Assembly (NCBI GenBank): GCA_023374045.1
Contig: CM041783.1
Span: 90,121,298 to 90,185,297, forward strand
Length of the DNA: 64,000 nt
DNA from: Limonium bicolor
Taxonomy: Eukaryota > Streptophyta > Magnoliopsida > Caryophyllales > Plumbaginaceae
Direction: 5' to 3'
The notes beneath the pieces were generated by a model. The model was not told the DNA's origin. It ran no database searches and worked only from the letters and a program-made list of their open reading frames with translations. Positions 45,443-58,500 of this stretch are shown here, one piece after another. The first letter of the stretch is position 1. Every line of letters starts with the position of its first letter. The translations under genes were made by a program, and so were the position numbers.

Positions 45443-48400
45443 TGTAACACCCCAACCCGAAACTCCACAACCTGTACGATGATAGCTCCCAAAGATAATT
45501 GGAAATGCAGCGGAAAATATATACATAATAACGGGTGGTGCTACAACGCCGCTAGTCACCCATGTGACTAACAAGGCTAACTCCAACATAACTTACAAAA
45601 GATGCGGTCTGAGCGCTGAATACAAACCTCTTAAAACAACAAAAGATTAATAAAGTACAATATGTAAGATGACACCGGTGGTAATAAACCCATGTCTTAA
45701 TTCTACGCCACCTACACTCGGTCGGGCAATCACTTCATTCTTCAGGTACCTGGAATTGTTTAGCCATGAAACGGCTCAGCAAAATAATTTGCCGGTATGA
45801 AATCGTACAGCCCACAAGCTACTGGGCCACACCAACTATTTTGTCGAATACATGCAAGTCATTTTTATAAAGCTGTAAATAAACATCATAACATAATCAC
45901 AACAAGCATCCATACAAGGATAACAATGTCACATAGAACAAGACTGCAGAAGGTCAAGTTAGATGAACTAAATCCTTTAATGATAGTCGAGTCCACACAA
46001 TGGGACTGACAGGTATAAGTGTATATTTCAAATAGTGAAGGTATAGTGACCTCGTTAAGATTGAAAGGTTGGGTAACTAGACCCTCAGAAGAAAACGTAG
46101 TTAACTCCTGTACTGAGAAATGTGGGAATCGAAACCCTCGAGAGGAATGAAGTCTTCCTCTCCACTGAACTGATGGGAATTGAACCCTCGAGAGGAATAA
46201 AGTCTTCCTCTCCACTGAACTGATGGGAATTGAACCCTCGAGAGGAATAAAGTCTTCCTCTCCATTGAAATGTTCCGTCGCGACGTATAATTGAATAGGA
46301 GACGACCTGAGACAGGTACAACTCCTGTAGCATGCATGGCCAGATCCAACTGGGCTCCTCGTTCTCGTAGTATGGAATTGTTAAGTGTCACTCAAGGACA
46401 ATGATCAAGAACACAATGTGTATTGTCGGTTGTCACGTTTAGGACAATGACGTTTGTTATAAAGTGAAGTTAGTGAGAAACTTGTGTACAAGTTCTCGGT
46501 ATAATAATTCGCAGGTATTTAATCCACTGGTAATGTAGTGTTGTATGCGTGGGACATACACGTTATAGTTAGTAACATCACGCACATAAAATAACACAAC
46601 AGTGCACAGGAGTAATACAACATTTTACATACAATTATCTTGGTCGTTAATTCAAACAACAGATAGCACACAAGCCGGTGTAATCCGGTAGAAAGCAGAC
46701 TGCAACAATTCCATACCGTTCACCGTAGACTGTACTTGCTTAGTTCCCGGTCAACGTCTGGTCAAACAATGTCCTAGAATAGGATTAATCTGAGAGTGTT
46801 AATTTATGTAACTCTCGTATAATAATTTTATTGATTCATGAAACGATTTCATATTCGTTATTTCATATGAGGTTTACTTTCTTTATACTTAGGTAGTTTC
46901 TTTAACTTCTTTCCCTTATTATTAATTAAGGTATTTATGTATTTCCAAAACATGTAGTCTTAATTTATAAGACTTATATTGCGTGGTAATTTCTTTTAAT
47001 TACCTTATGATTTGATGTATAACTTATTTGTTATTTCTTTTGATTTATCTTTAGATCCTTTAATGTATATAACTATATATTCGTGTACCATTTATGTTAC
47101 ATGCTTTACCATTGTCCAAATGACATAGTAATTTATAATTTTATCAATGACATTTATTGGTCACATGTTAGTTAATCCTCCTCTTAGCTTTATTTTAAAA
47201 TATACTATAGCTCCAAATATTATTTGGTGTTTCCACATAAAATTCCTTATATTTTTTTTCCTTTTGATTTACTTGAAAATCTAAAATATTATATTTCATA
47301 CACATGTATTATTTAGGATACATATATATCATGGTCTAAATAACATAACAACTTCATAAGTTCTCAATTATTTTACATGTCACACATGGGCATATTTTTC
47401 CCATATCTTTTATTAACTATAAACTAACCCCAAATAATATTATTTCTTTTACAAGTAAATTACTTGTACTTGCATATCATATAGTTTTAATTTCATAATT
47501 CCTTAAATCATAATTATCTTTTCTAAATTTCTTAAATATCCATATAGGACCTACAAATATTTTTAATCCCATAAATACATCATACTTTTCGGTTATTATG
47601 TTATAACCTCATTTATTTCATAAACTTTACTTTATACTCCAAAATACATTATAATACATAGTTTCATTCCCTTAATTAATTAATTCACTAAACAAACCAC
47701 TATAATTTAGTAATTATTATTTGAACACCATAACTTTAATAAATCACCAATTAGCCACATTCATTTTCGGCTTTGCCATATTTTTCTTATAATTATTTTT
47801 CAACTCCAATCTCATTATATTATATAGTTTTAATTCCTTATTTAATTATATTACAAGACAACCATTAATATTTTGGTATATGACTTTTGAACATTATAAC
47901 TTTTCGAAAATTACAATTTGGCCCCTCAAACTTTCGGCCTTAATGTAATATTTTCAATAATTACAATTTAACCACAAAATCTTATAACCTTTACATAATG
48001 TCTTATAAACTATAGTTTTAATTTTTAGTTCTTCTTAATTACTGAATAAATGCATATAAATTCTTAAATTACAAAACTATCCCAAAGTAATTCGGCTTTG
48101 GTCATGTACTTTCCATTAATTACATTTTCACCCCAAAACTTTATAATAGTTATTTAATAACTTATAAAATATAGTTTGAATATTTAATTCCTCAAAATTT
48201 CGAAAGTGAACTTCATGATTCTCTTAATTATGAATTCGCCCCATATTAAATTCCAAACTTTCATAATAACTTTTATAAATTACATAATAGCCCAAACTTT
48301 ATAAATTGTTATCTTAACACTTGTTTAAATTATCTAAAATTCATAAACTTAATTCCTAACCTTATATTATATCATGTTTATCCCAAGGACACCCTTAACT

Positions 48401-51249
48401 CTCGGGTTTTATAGTATATGCACCAAACTTTGTGAAAATTACATTTTAGCCACATAACTTAATTAATTAACCATTTAAGCACTAATAAAATATTTTTAAC
48501 TCTCCAAACTTTATAATATAAGTTTATACCTAAGTAGGTCATTAATACCTATTTATCACTTAGACCATTCGGCCATAATTAATTACTGACCATATAGTAT
48601 ATAAAATTGGATTTATATGTCAAAATAATTATACATAAATTCATAGGAGTTATATAACTCATGTAAAAATTATTGTAATGTCTTATATTGATTCTTAGCT
48701 CAAAATAGAACATTTTTACCCTTGGTAATTTGGTTTGAATTTGTACCTAACATAGATAAATTTTGTGACACAAAAATGTGTCTTAAGGTAAATATTTTCC
48801 TTATAGGTTATAGATTATATTTTTGGTATATTATACCATGTAGTTTCGGTTTTATAACCTAGGAGATGTACATAATTTTTGTATAATTTTTAGAAGCTTA
48901 ACAAAGCTTAAAACATAAAGATTAACTTAGTAAACTTACTTCTTAACAAAGGTGGTTAAGTGCTTAAACTCTTCTTGGATCTCCAAGCTTTCTCCAAGGT
49001 AATCTTGATGCTCCACTTCGGTTATATGCAAGTGGTGAAGGAGTTTAGGAGTTAGATATTCAATAAAGATCTTAAGTAGATTTGTAAGTAGTTTTCCAAG
49101 GATTTACCTTAAGCTTTTTCTCCTTATAAATTCGGCACACCTAATGTGGATGAAGAACAAATTTTCCTTCATGAAAATGAAGAAGAAAAGAGTCTTAGAA
49201 GAAGTAGAAATCGGTTATACACAAAAATGTGCTTTAAGGATTTTTCAAGCATGAAAACTACCTTAAGATAACTTTGAGATGGTCCTTGGATTAATGTTGG
49301 TTTAGACAACCTCCTTGGAGTACTAATTGATGCCGAATGCTTATTGATGTGCTAGGAAGAGTTTTGCTTCAAGGCTTGACAAGAAATGCTAGGAAATTAC
49401 CTTAAAGATGAAGATAGAAGTTAAAACTCCATTAATGGACTTAAGAGCTTCAAAGGAAGAAGATGAAGCAAGAAGAGAGAGGAGAGAGCCTTACCAATTC
49501 GTGAGTGAAGTGTGCAAGGGGAAGAATGAGACTAAGCTCACGTAAGAAGAAGAGAATGCAATTGGAATTGATTTTTGTTTTGTTAATTTTTAATATCATT
49601 TGACCATTCTTTTCTTTAGTTTATTCAATGAGTTATTGGCTCAATAAATGCCCATGTTCTATGCTAGCTTTTCGGTTATAATGCAAGACAAGGCAAGGTG
49701 GGAACAATTATGCAAGCTAAATGACAAGGTAAGAAAAGTAAGGCTTTATTCCTTTGATTTTTCAATTGTTGAATGATGTCTTCTCCCTCCTATGTAGACC
49801 CACGAAATCAGAGCTTAAATGGAGTGTCTCAACCGGTGATGAAGAACCAAGGAAGAAGCATGGAATGTCTCTTGAAGTTTGAGAAATGAAAAAGGTGGAA
49901 TCTAGATCCACTTTTGCCTTTTTACATTTTGTTTTCTTCCTAGCTCACATGGCCTTATTCCAATGCATAATTTCGACAGCTTGATGGTCAGATAAGACTT
50001 ACATACTTTGAAATTAAGTAATATAACACATGGGAAGGTGAGTCACCATGTTTTAAGCCTTTTATAAATTTTTAATGTAAGTTTTATACTAGTTTTTGAG
50101 CATAAAATCGGCCCCTATAGAGCACCTAGTTGGGTAGTGCCTCAAACTTATTTAGAGGGTCATTTTAACCCTATTTAAGATTCTTAATTCGTGGCATGTC
50201 AAAAACTACAAGGCAATTGCGTAAAACGCGTTTTCGTGACACCCGAAGGTGTGTTTTTGTGCTCTAAGGAAATTTTGGGAAACCAATTGTTTTTATGAGT
50301 TACAAGTGTTTTTAAACACTTATTATAGTAAATAAACATATACTAAGATGTTACATTGAGTTATATGGGGTTACATCAACCCATGACATAATTTACGGGC
50401 CATCGGGACACTCCCGGGCAAAAAGGAGCGCTAAGAAATCCTCCTGTGGTTTTTGCTGAATTTTGAGAAACCACTTCGTGGGTTCTCTTTATAATGGTTA
50501 ATAATGATGTTAGGAACTCTAGGAATTAATTTTATAGGAGTTCGTGCCACCTCGGCACTCCTCCAGGCTTTTCGTGCTTTAAGGAGCGTGCGTGAGCACT
50601 CCCGAGCATTTTGTGTTTTTACTGAATATAGCCTAGGGAATATATTTATATATTCATATAATGAGTGTATGACCATTTGGTTTGAGTTTTTGAAGGTCAT
50701 ACAAGGTCATGCTTAATCGCATGTTTCTAAGGCGTTTTACGAACGTTCTTCTTGTCAAGATGTTTTAGTGCGCATCTTTGACCTTTGATGAGTTATTATA
50801 TCTTCATAATATATACAATAGGTGTAACATAAGTTGTTACATTTATATAAGTGTGTATTTCAATTTATTGTAGCATTTATAGATGCTTAGGCATTCGTAA
50901 AGTATTTACGTTGCTCGTTTGTATACACGTTGGTATTGTTCTTTTCTTGTTGACGCTCTTTCTATCGAGCTAGTTATGCAAGAAGTTTAATCCTTGTTAA
51001 TAATCGTACATGAACGTTCGTACAAGTACGTTAATACTTTTAGTAACATTACGCCCGTTAGCGTTTACGTTAAAACGACTCTTTTTCGTGACGTTCGCCT
51101 GCGTGAGTTTGCATGCGCACGTGTAATAATATTAATTCACGTAATGTTAGCATGTATAGATTAGCATGCGTAACTAAAATGATCTGTTTCTAGATCGATT
51201 CACCATTATTTAATAATAAACAAGTATTAATTAGGTTCGGGGTATTTCA
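45443..51249 (-). repeat. C 5' LTR (5.81 kb), intact
   Basis: From TGTAACACCCC to GGGGTATTTCA. The single GCAAG at 49028-49032 is the ancestral site where B entered the sister LTR. It contains the 50-bp array (46123-46268) and the AT-rich block (about 46790-48900). It has no gene. Confidence 0.97.
46123..46268. repeat. About 50-bp tandem repeat, three units, in C 5' LTR
   Basis: Sister of 7451-7596, with few substitutions. Confidence 0.9.
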
Positions 51250-51254
51250 TTAGC

Positions 51255-52537
51255 TTCATTGGGTTAATAAACATTAATTCTTAAGTTATGAGGGGTGTAG
51301 GCTTGACCCTCCTGCGCCTCCTGAATTTGCCTCCCACCTCGAACTGTTCACTCGAGCTGGTCGGGCCTGTTTGTCGACCCTAGGCGGCAAGTCGTAGATG
51401 AGCCATATGCGGAAGACAGATTTGATACAGATGCCGACCTCCTAACCTAAACATGCATGACCGAAGTCAGTCCCGGATTCCTCTTCTCCCCAAGTTCCAG
51501 TTAGCTGAAGTCTCTTTGACAATTGGTTAGTTAAACCTCTCTCGGTATTAACCAACTAACAATAGGGAATATTCGTAACCTTATACAATTGTTATTAAAC
51601 ATAGTTAATGAAGAAGCTCAGAATCAAATCGTGTTAATGTGCAATGTACGCACAATAACAATACAATAAATCGGTTTCATGCTTAATCTTGTTTGGTTGT
51701 ATCACAATAACACATAGCACACAAACCGAGGTAGTCCTCGTTAGCAAACAAGCTACAAGAATCCCATACCGTACACCGGAGATTGGCTAGCTCTTACTCC
51801 CACGTTCGCCTAATCCGCCGAACGCCTCTGACTATCTAGATCTGTAATCAGAACTAGTATTAGTATCATGTGTCTTAGAACTGGTTTGGTTCTCTTTTCA
51901 ACTTAAATCTCTTCCTAGGTTAACCCGGGTATAATAGTATACCGTTAAACGGGTTCGTTCATTTAGGATCATTTTCAAGCTCAACTCTAATTCATTAACA
52001 TACTAACGTCGTTAGTAGTTATTTAGTTGCACAGTTAGCAATTTTAGACTTGTACGGACCTTGTATTAGGTTTTAGTATTTTTCACTATTCATCCGTATT
52101 TCACTATTCATTTATACGGTCTCGTATTCCACTATTTATTTATACAGCCTTGTATTTTACTATTCACCGTATTTCACTATTCACGTATACGTATTTTACT
52201 ATTCACGTATACGTCTCGTATTTGACTATTCATATATATGTAGTTACTATTCATGTATACGTATTTCCTATTCATGTATACGTATTTACTATTCATGTAT
52301 ACGTATTTACGATTCATGTATACGTATACTATTCACGTATACGAGTATTATTCATGTACACTAAAATTTTTCGTATACGTCCGTATGATACTCCGTATCA
52401 TACGTATTTATTTATTTTTCCAATATAACTTGTACTTTTATTAAAAATACTCTAAGTATTGATTTGTCCTATACTTATTAAATTACGGGTATACCCCTCG
52501 TATACCTTAAGTTATATAGTTCTCGTTTAACCCTGTC
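51255..52537 (-). repeat. D 5' LTR, second part
   Basis: Resumes after the TTAGC duplication of C and is cut by E at 52538; CTGTC at 52533-52537 would be E's left target duplication. A segment near 51725-51790 corresponds to the conserved hairpin segment of the other LTRs (GAGG/CCTC). The end of this LTR is outside the window. Confidence 0.88.
52078..52400. repeat. About 20-bp tandem repeat in D LTR
   Basis: Many degenerate copies of GTATACGTATTTACTATTCA. The Tyr/Phe-rich frames at 52150-52428 and 52253-52444 are translations of this repeat, not genes. Confidence 0.85.
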
Positions 52538-55500
52538 TGAAATACCCCAAACCGTGATATGTTGTTTAAATGTTAAACTATGGTATTGAAAGGCTAAAAA
52601 GTGCCTTAGAAATGTCAGTGTACAATTTAAACAATAGTAAACGCAATAAAGCACTAAGACACAGTGTGAGCAAAAACATGCTCTAAGCTTGGAGTGAACT
52701 TGGTTAGGACCCAAAGAGCCTACCAAGACTTAATAACATTCAATTATGATTTAATAAGGCTAATTATATCCTTAGGAAACTTTGGTAGACAATTAAACCA
52801 AACAAAACACAAATAAATACCTTAAAGTCAATAAGAGCAAAAATGTGCTCTAAGCTTGGGAGAACCTTGGTTTAGACTCTGAGAGCCTACCAAGACCTTA
52901 TATACGTGTTAATGAACATATTAAATCAATTACCAAGGAAAATCAAGCTTGAAAACAAGTTAAAACACAAAATGTGCTTTAAGGAGTCTTAAAGCACATT
53001 TTTGAAAAATTATCTTGTAAATGGGTTTTGAGTGGCTAAATGTCCATCATTACTCTTTAATTAATATGTGTACTACTTAGTATCACATTAGGAAGTCTAA
53101 ATTAGTGGGAAATCAGAAATTTCACAAATATGTGCCTTAGTTTGTGAATAGTAACTAAATTGTACTAGTTTATAACATAAGTCAATATAAGTGACTTAGT
53201 TGGTCAACAAAGACCACCAAAGAGCCTAAAATACTAAGGGGGCCGGTTTTTCATGTGTGACTCACCACACTTGACCAACCAAATAAGCAAGGAAAGTAAT
53301 AAAGCATAGTTACTATTTGCTTTTAGCTAAAATATCTCCAAAAGCAAGCTTTTCTTCTCATTCTCTTCATTCTCTTTGCTTCCCCACCGTCTGCAACCTC
53401 CCTTCTCCCTTCTCATTCTCGGTTTGCTACAGCCCACACAACTACTCCATCTCTGAATCCTTGTAATTCCTAGCTCTATATACCAAATCATATTCTAAGA
53501 CCATATTTGTCTTAGTTAGGCCAAGCTCTACACTTCTCTCTTTTCAAATCTTCAAGAACTCCATTTTGGTGCCATGGAGATTCACCATTGAAGGAGCTTG
53601 AGCTCATATTTTCATGGCTTGTAATTCTCCTTTGTTTCAAGGTAAGGAAAATCAAAGAAAAACTGCATTCCCTCTTGTTTTTGTGTTGGCCGAAAATTCA
53701 CCATGTAATGGTGTCTTCTTTTGGTTCTTTCATAGCTTCATTCCAAACTTCCAAGGGCTTGGTGGAGTCCTCTCTTGATGCTTATTCAAGCTCTCTTTTG
53801 TTTCCAAGGTAAAACAACTATCCTAATGTGTTAAGACAATATATATAACCTAGGGTTTGTAAATGAGTTTAAGCATGAAGCTTGAATGCTCATTGGTTTT
53901 ACTTGTGTATTGATTAGAACATTGACAAGTAACCAAGTCTTCTTGCAGGTTTCCAAACAAGGAAGAACAAAGGTGTTCAAGTAAAAATCTTGAAGAAAAG
54001 AGGTAAACAAACTATCTCAAGGTAGTTTAAATGCCTTAGGAAAAATGAGCTTGATTTGCTTAATAAAATACCTAAGGAGCCAATGGAAAATGAGCTAGTG
54101 AATTATTCTTAAGGAGATTATTAAAGGGGCATATGAGATGTTATGTGTATTTGCAGGTCAAAGGCAATATATATGTGGGAAATTCAGTGTTTAAGGTTTA
54201 TGCAATTTAAGGGCCTAAGAGCCATGTTATTTAAGGGCCTAAGTGCCAAGCAATTAAGTTTATGCACTATATTGTGATGTAGTGTGGTTTAAAGGTTTTG
54301 TTGTGTGTGAAGAATGTTTCTTGTGGAGATGAGTGTCTTGGATGGTTAAAGGATGAAAAACAATATGTTTGTGTGTATTAAATGATTAATGGTTCTTGGT
54401 TGTCAAAAGGTGAAAACCTAAGTGTTTGGGTGTGAGAGTATACAAGAGAAGTTATGGCAAAACTTAGTTGATAAACAAAGGATTTTATGTGTAATAATGA
54501 GATTTTATGACCTAGATGGCACTAGGAATGGTTAAACTTTAAGGTGGTGAAGGAATGTGAATTAAGGTGTTCTTAAGTGTTAAGATGCCTTGCGCATAGT
54601 CTTGGAGGATTTAGAAGTCAAATGGGTGTTTTAAACACACCAAGGTTATGTTATGTGAAGTGCTAAGTCTTGTGCAAGTTTTGGTGATCAAAGGAGAAAT
54701 AATGCCTTTGGAGTAGTGATAATGGTGGTAAGGAAACATTTTGGGATAGTGATTGTCATAGGTATAAAACACCACTTAGAAACCTAAGGAAAAGCACTAC
54801 AATGTTAGTATTTATAAGAATTGTGTAATGCTTGAGGAAGATCTTTAATGGGTGATTTAAGGAGTTTAATGAAGTCTTAAGGTGTGTTTGAGGTGCCCAA
54901 ATGAGGTTAGAACATACTAGGATACATGAGGTGAAGTTTGGATTCAAATGGGAATTTAGAAACAAAGGTCTGGAGCCGACCGACCTTAGGGACCGGACCT
55001 GCAAGGTCGGTCGAGCTCAGTTTACACTACCGGAAAGAGTTTCTGGAATGGACCGACCTTGGGGACCGGACTTGCAAGGTCGGTCGGGCTTGTATTTTTA
55101 GTACGGATTAAGTCGCTGGAATAGACCAACCTTGTGGACCGAACTTGCAAGGTTGGTCGGAGTAGAATTTTTGACGGTAATGTGTTCTGGAATGGACCGA
55201 CCTTGTGTAAGGTCGGTCGAACCAAAACTTGTAAAAAAAACAACAAACAAGAGTGACTTAAGTAGTAAACCCTAGTGGGTATAACAAGGATAATAAAGTG
55301 TGAATTAAGTAAGGAAAACATGACATGTAATCATGTTAAAACACTTAGTTATTCAAAAGTTAAATAACTTAATTAACCGACATTACTAATCATGTTTAGG
55401 AACTATGTTTGGTGGAACTCGTATGCAGCAAGGGCCAAGGTATGGTTTTCTTGCAACCTGTGCCCTACCGGATTACACCGGATTGTATGCCAATGTGTTT

Positions 55501-55581
55501 TTCTGTATGTTTGCCACGTTATAAGATAAATCATGAAACGAGTTTATAGACATTATTGTTGTTGTGTGTTTGCGTACCGAT
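52538..55581 (+). repeat. Element E: truncated 5' LTR, interrupted by F
   Basis: Starts TGAAATACCCCAAACCG and resembles B's LTR at its start (TATGTTGTTTAAATG) and near 55440-55490 (ACCGGATTACACCGG). Its GC array (54972-55222) resembles F's instead. F enters at 55582, with CCGAT at 55577-55581 as the likely duplication. The remainder of E lies beyond the window. Confidence 0.88.
54972..55222. repeat. GACCGACC palindromic array in E LTR
   Basis: Four units with GACCGACCTT and AAGGTCGGTC arms spaced about 70 bp, with a TCTGGAAT linker as in A. ACCGAC, identical to the core of plant drought/cold DRE sites, recurs through the array. Confidence 0.85.
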
Positions 55582-58500
55582 TGTAACACCCCATCCTAAG
55601 CCAATCGTGGTTATCGCAAATCAACAAATAATACATAAACGTTGCAGCGGAAATAAACTAACACCAGGACCTTGCCACGGTCTAATCAACAAGAGATACC
55701 GCTTCTTAAATATTTACAACCGTATATCCAAATTACATACACCAACCGAGTTTTAAGTATCTCCCAAAACCACATAATATTTCTCGTGTTCAACTATCAA
55801 CTGACGGGTGCACAGGCGCTACCCGTACTCAAAATAAAGTCCCACCTAGGACTACCCGCTCCTACTCTCGTGGTGTGACTTCATGGGCCGCTTACCTGCA
55901 AGTGTAAAAACAGCCCCCAAAGAGGGTCAGCACGAATGCTGGTACGACCCTCTCGTGGCCCCCAAGCTAACGGGGCTACGACGAGTAATTGTCGATAGCA
56001 TGGAAGTTGATTAGCATCACAATCATAATATGAAATGCAATAAAACAACAAACCACAATGAACATAAGTAGCTCACATACAAATGAATGAGTCAAGTGTT
56101 CCCTTAACAAGTGAGTTAGTTCTTAACTCCTTAGATCCACATTCTCCTTAATCTTATAATTGCCAACCGTTCTACTATTAGACTGGTTAGCCCTTAATTG
56201 GTTGCTTATTTTTGTAGAGCTTGGTTAACCCTTGCCGGTAGCAGTGCACTTACCAGCGATAAGCAACCTTTCTTAATTTGTTGGGGATGTAGGCTTGATC
56301 CCCCCACGCCATCCTTAATGTGCCTCCCACCTCAAACAGTAGTCCGGGTGGTCGGCTCAGTTTGTTGACCCTAGGCGACGAGTCCAACGACAAGTCTTAT
56401 TTGGAAGTCGGATCTGATTCAGATACCGACCTCCCCCAATACACATGTGCCGGTACCATTCCGGATTCCTCACTCCCACCCCAAGTTACGGTTAGTGAAA
56501 GTCTTAAATATCATGTGTTAGTTAAACCTTGACGGGCATTAACAAACAATCACCTATGTACAAATCCTCTCCTTAACTCATTAAGTACCAAGCTTAGTTA
56601 GTAGCTATCCTTAAGCCTCGTGGGTTAGTGTAAAGAAAACACGTACACAACGAGAACATTAATATCCGGTTGCATGCTTTATCTTATCTTAGTCATATCA
56701 AGCAAACAGATAGCACACAAGCCGAGGGACACCTCGTTAGCAAGCATGTCACAAGAAAGACTGTACCGTTCATCGTCGACTGTCGTTTGTCTAACCTTCT
56801 CCGGGGTCCCAGTTCACAAACCTAAAACATGCATTCATCTTTAGGCCCTTAGTTATTTGCACCTTACTTAACTCGCTTAGTCCCTAAAGATTCCCATTCG
56901 ATACCCTCTTAAGTCTTTATCACTTAACCATATAAACTTAACTTTAACATTATGGTCTACACTTAACTTAACTTAATTCCTTAGGTTCTTAGGTTCCTAA
57001 TCATTATTATTACCCTACCATTGGCATACCTTATTATCAGTTAACATCTTTAAAATTTAAAATTTCTTTTTTTTTGGCTCGACTGACCTTACTGACCGAC
57101 CTTACCCAAGGTCGGTCCATTCCAGGACGTATTACCGTTTGAAAATTTTACCCCGACCGACCTTGCAAGTCCGGTCCCCAAGGTTGGTCCATTCCCGAGA
57201 CTTTTCCCCGTGGGAAATTTAAGCCCGACCGACCTTGCCAAGGTCGGTCCCAAGTTCGGTCGATTCCAGAGATCAATTCCCGTACAAAATTCTAGGCATG
57301 ACCGACCTTGTAAGTCCGGTCCCAAGGTCGGTCCATTCCAGAGACTCAATCCGTACTCAAAACACGAGCCCGACCGACCTTGCAAGTCCGGTCCCCAAGG
57401 TCGGATCATTCCAGAAACTCTTTCCGGTAGTGTAAACTGAGCTCGACCGACCTTGCAGGTCCGGTCCCTAAGGTCGGTCGGCTCCAGAACTTTGTTTCTA
57501 AATTCCCATTTGACTCTAAACTTCACCTCATATATCCTAGTATGTTCTAACCTCGTTTAGGCTCTTCAAATACACCTTAAGTCTTCCACTAAACTCATTA
57601 AATCCCTAACCAATATCCACCTTAGTCATTATGCATTTCCTTATAATAATGCAAACACTTGTAATGTTTTTCACTAGGTTTCTAAGTGGTGGTTCATACC
57701 TAATACAACCACTATGCCAAATGCTTCCTCACCACTATAACATCATCTCCCAAGCATCTTTCACCATCTAAAACTCCTTTATGCAACTACTTAAAGTTTC
57801 TACACAAGTTTATGCCTCCTTCTACCAACACATTATTTTCCTTCCTACTTGTTTACCAATATTTGTCTAAGTCCTAACTAAACAAGTATATCCCAAGACA
57901 TTCATGTGATTCCTAAATCCTCCATGATGGTGCCTAAGTCATTATAACTCATAAAACACCTTAAACTCACCCTTCTTCATCAAAACTACACCTAAAGTAT
58001 CTTAGTACTTCCTTAGTCATAAAATCTCCTTACACATCTTAAACACTTAGGTTCTTTACTAATTTTGCCATGGGTTCTCTAGTATATTATTACACTAAAA
58101 CATTTAGTTTTTCACCATCAAATAGCTATCAACATTCAAACTCTCATTAAACCTCCTTAGCACACATCATGCACCAAAACTACACCACATCACAATATAG
58201 TGCATAAACTTAAATTGCTTGGCACTTAGGCCCTTAAATGACTTGGCTCTTAGGCCCTTAAATGCATAAATCTTAAACACTGAATTTCCTCAATATATAT
58301 AGCCTTTGACCTACAAATACACATAACAAGGCTCCCATTGCAATTTAAATGTTCTTATAATTCACCTTGACATTCTTAAACTATCTCCTTTTCTTATTTG
58401 CTCCTTAGTCACAAGTTCACAAGTATAATAATGTTCTTTCCGAGATTTTTATAATTCTTTCCCAAGGTTAACTCTACACTAAACTCATCACCTATCTAAA

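Larger units (their letters stand above)
6766..51249 (-). mobile_element. Element C: large non-autonomous gypsy-like element with 5.8-kb LTRs
   Basis: The left (3') LTR is 6766-10339 plus 38772-40948, the interior 40949-45442, and the right (5') LTR 45443-51249. A polypurine tract at 40949 and a PBS at 45426-45437 fix minus orientation. Flanks carry the 5-bp duplication TTAGC. B sits in the left LTR; the right LTR is uninterrupted and shows the empty B site at 49028-49032. Each LTR (about 5.75-5.81 kb) is longer than the interior (about 4.5 kb). No gag or pol domain is recognisable. Confidence 0.93.
849..52537 (-). mobile_element. Element D: oldest, large non-autonomous gypsy-like element, split by nested insertions
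   Basis: D occupies 849-6765 and 51255-52537. The tRNA-Met primer-binding site at 6009-6020 and the LTR start TGTAACACCCC at 6026 give minus orientation. C (6766-51249, duplication TTAGC at 6761-6765 and 51250-51254) interrupts its 5' LTR, E interrupts the same LTR at 52538, and G interrupts its internal region at 848. Its own 3' LTR and the end of its 5' LTR lie outside the window. No intact gag or pol is recognisable. Confidence 0.85.

Noticed and set aside
52150..52444. Tyr/Phe-rich overlapping ORFs
   Set aside because: Translations of the 20-bp tandem repeat.
57089..57526. 145-codon minus-strand ORF in F LTR
   Set aside because: Repeat translation across the GACCGACC array.
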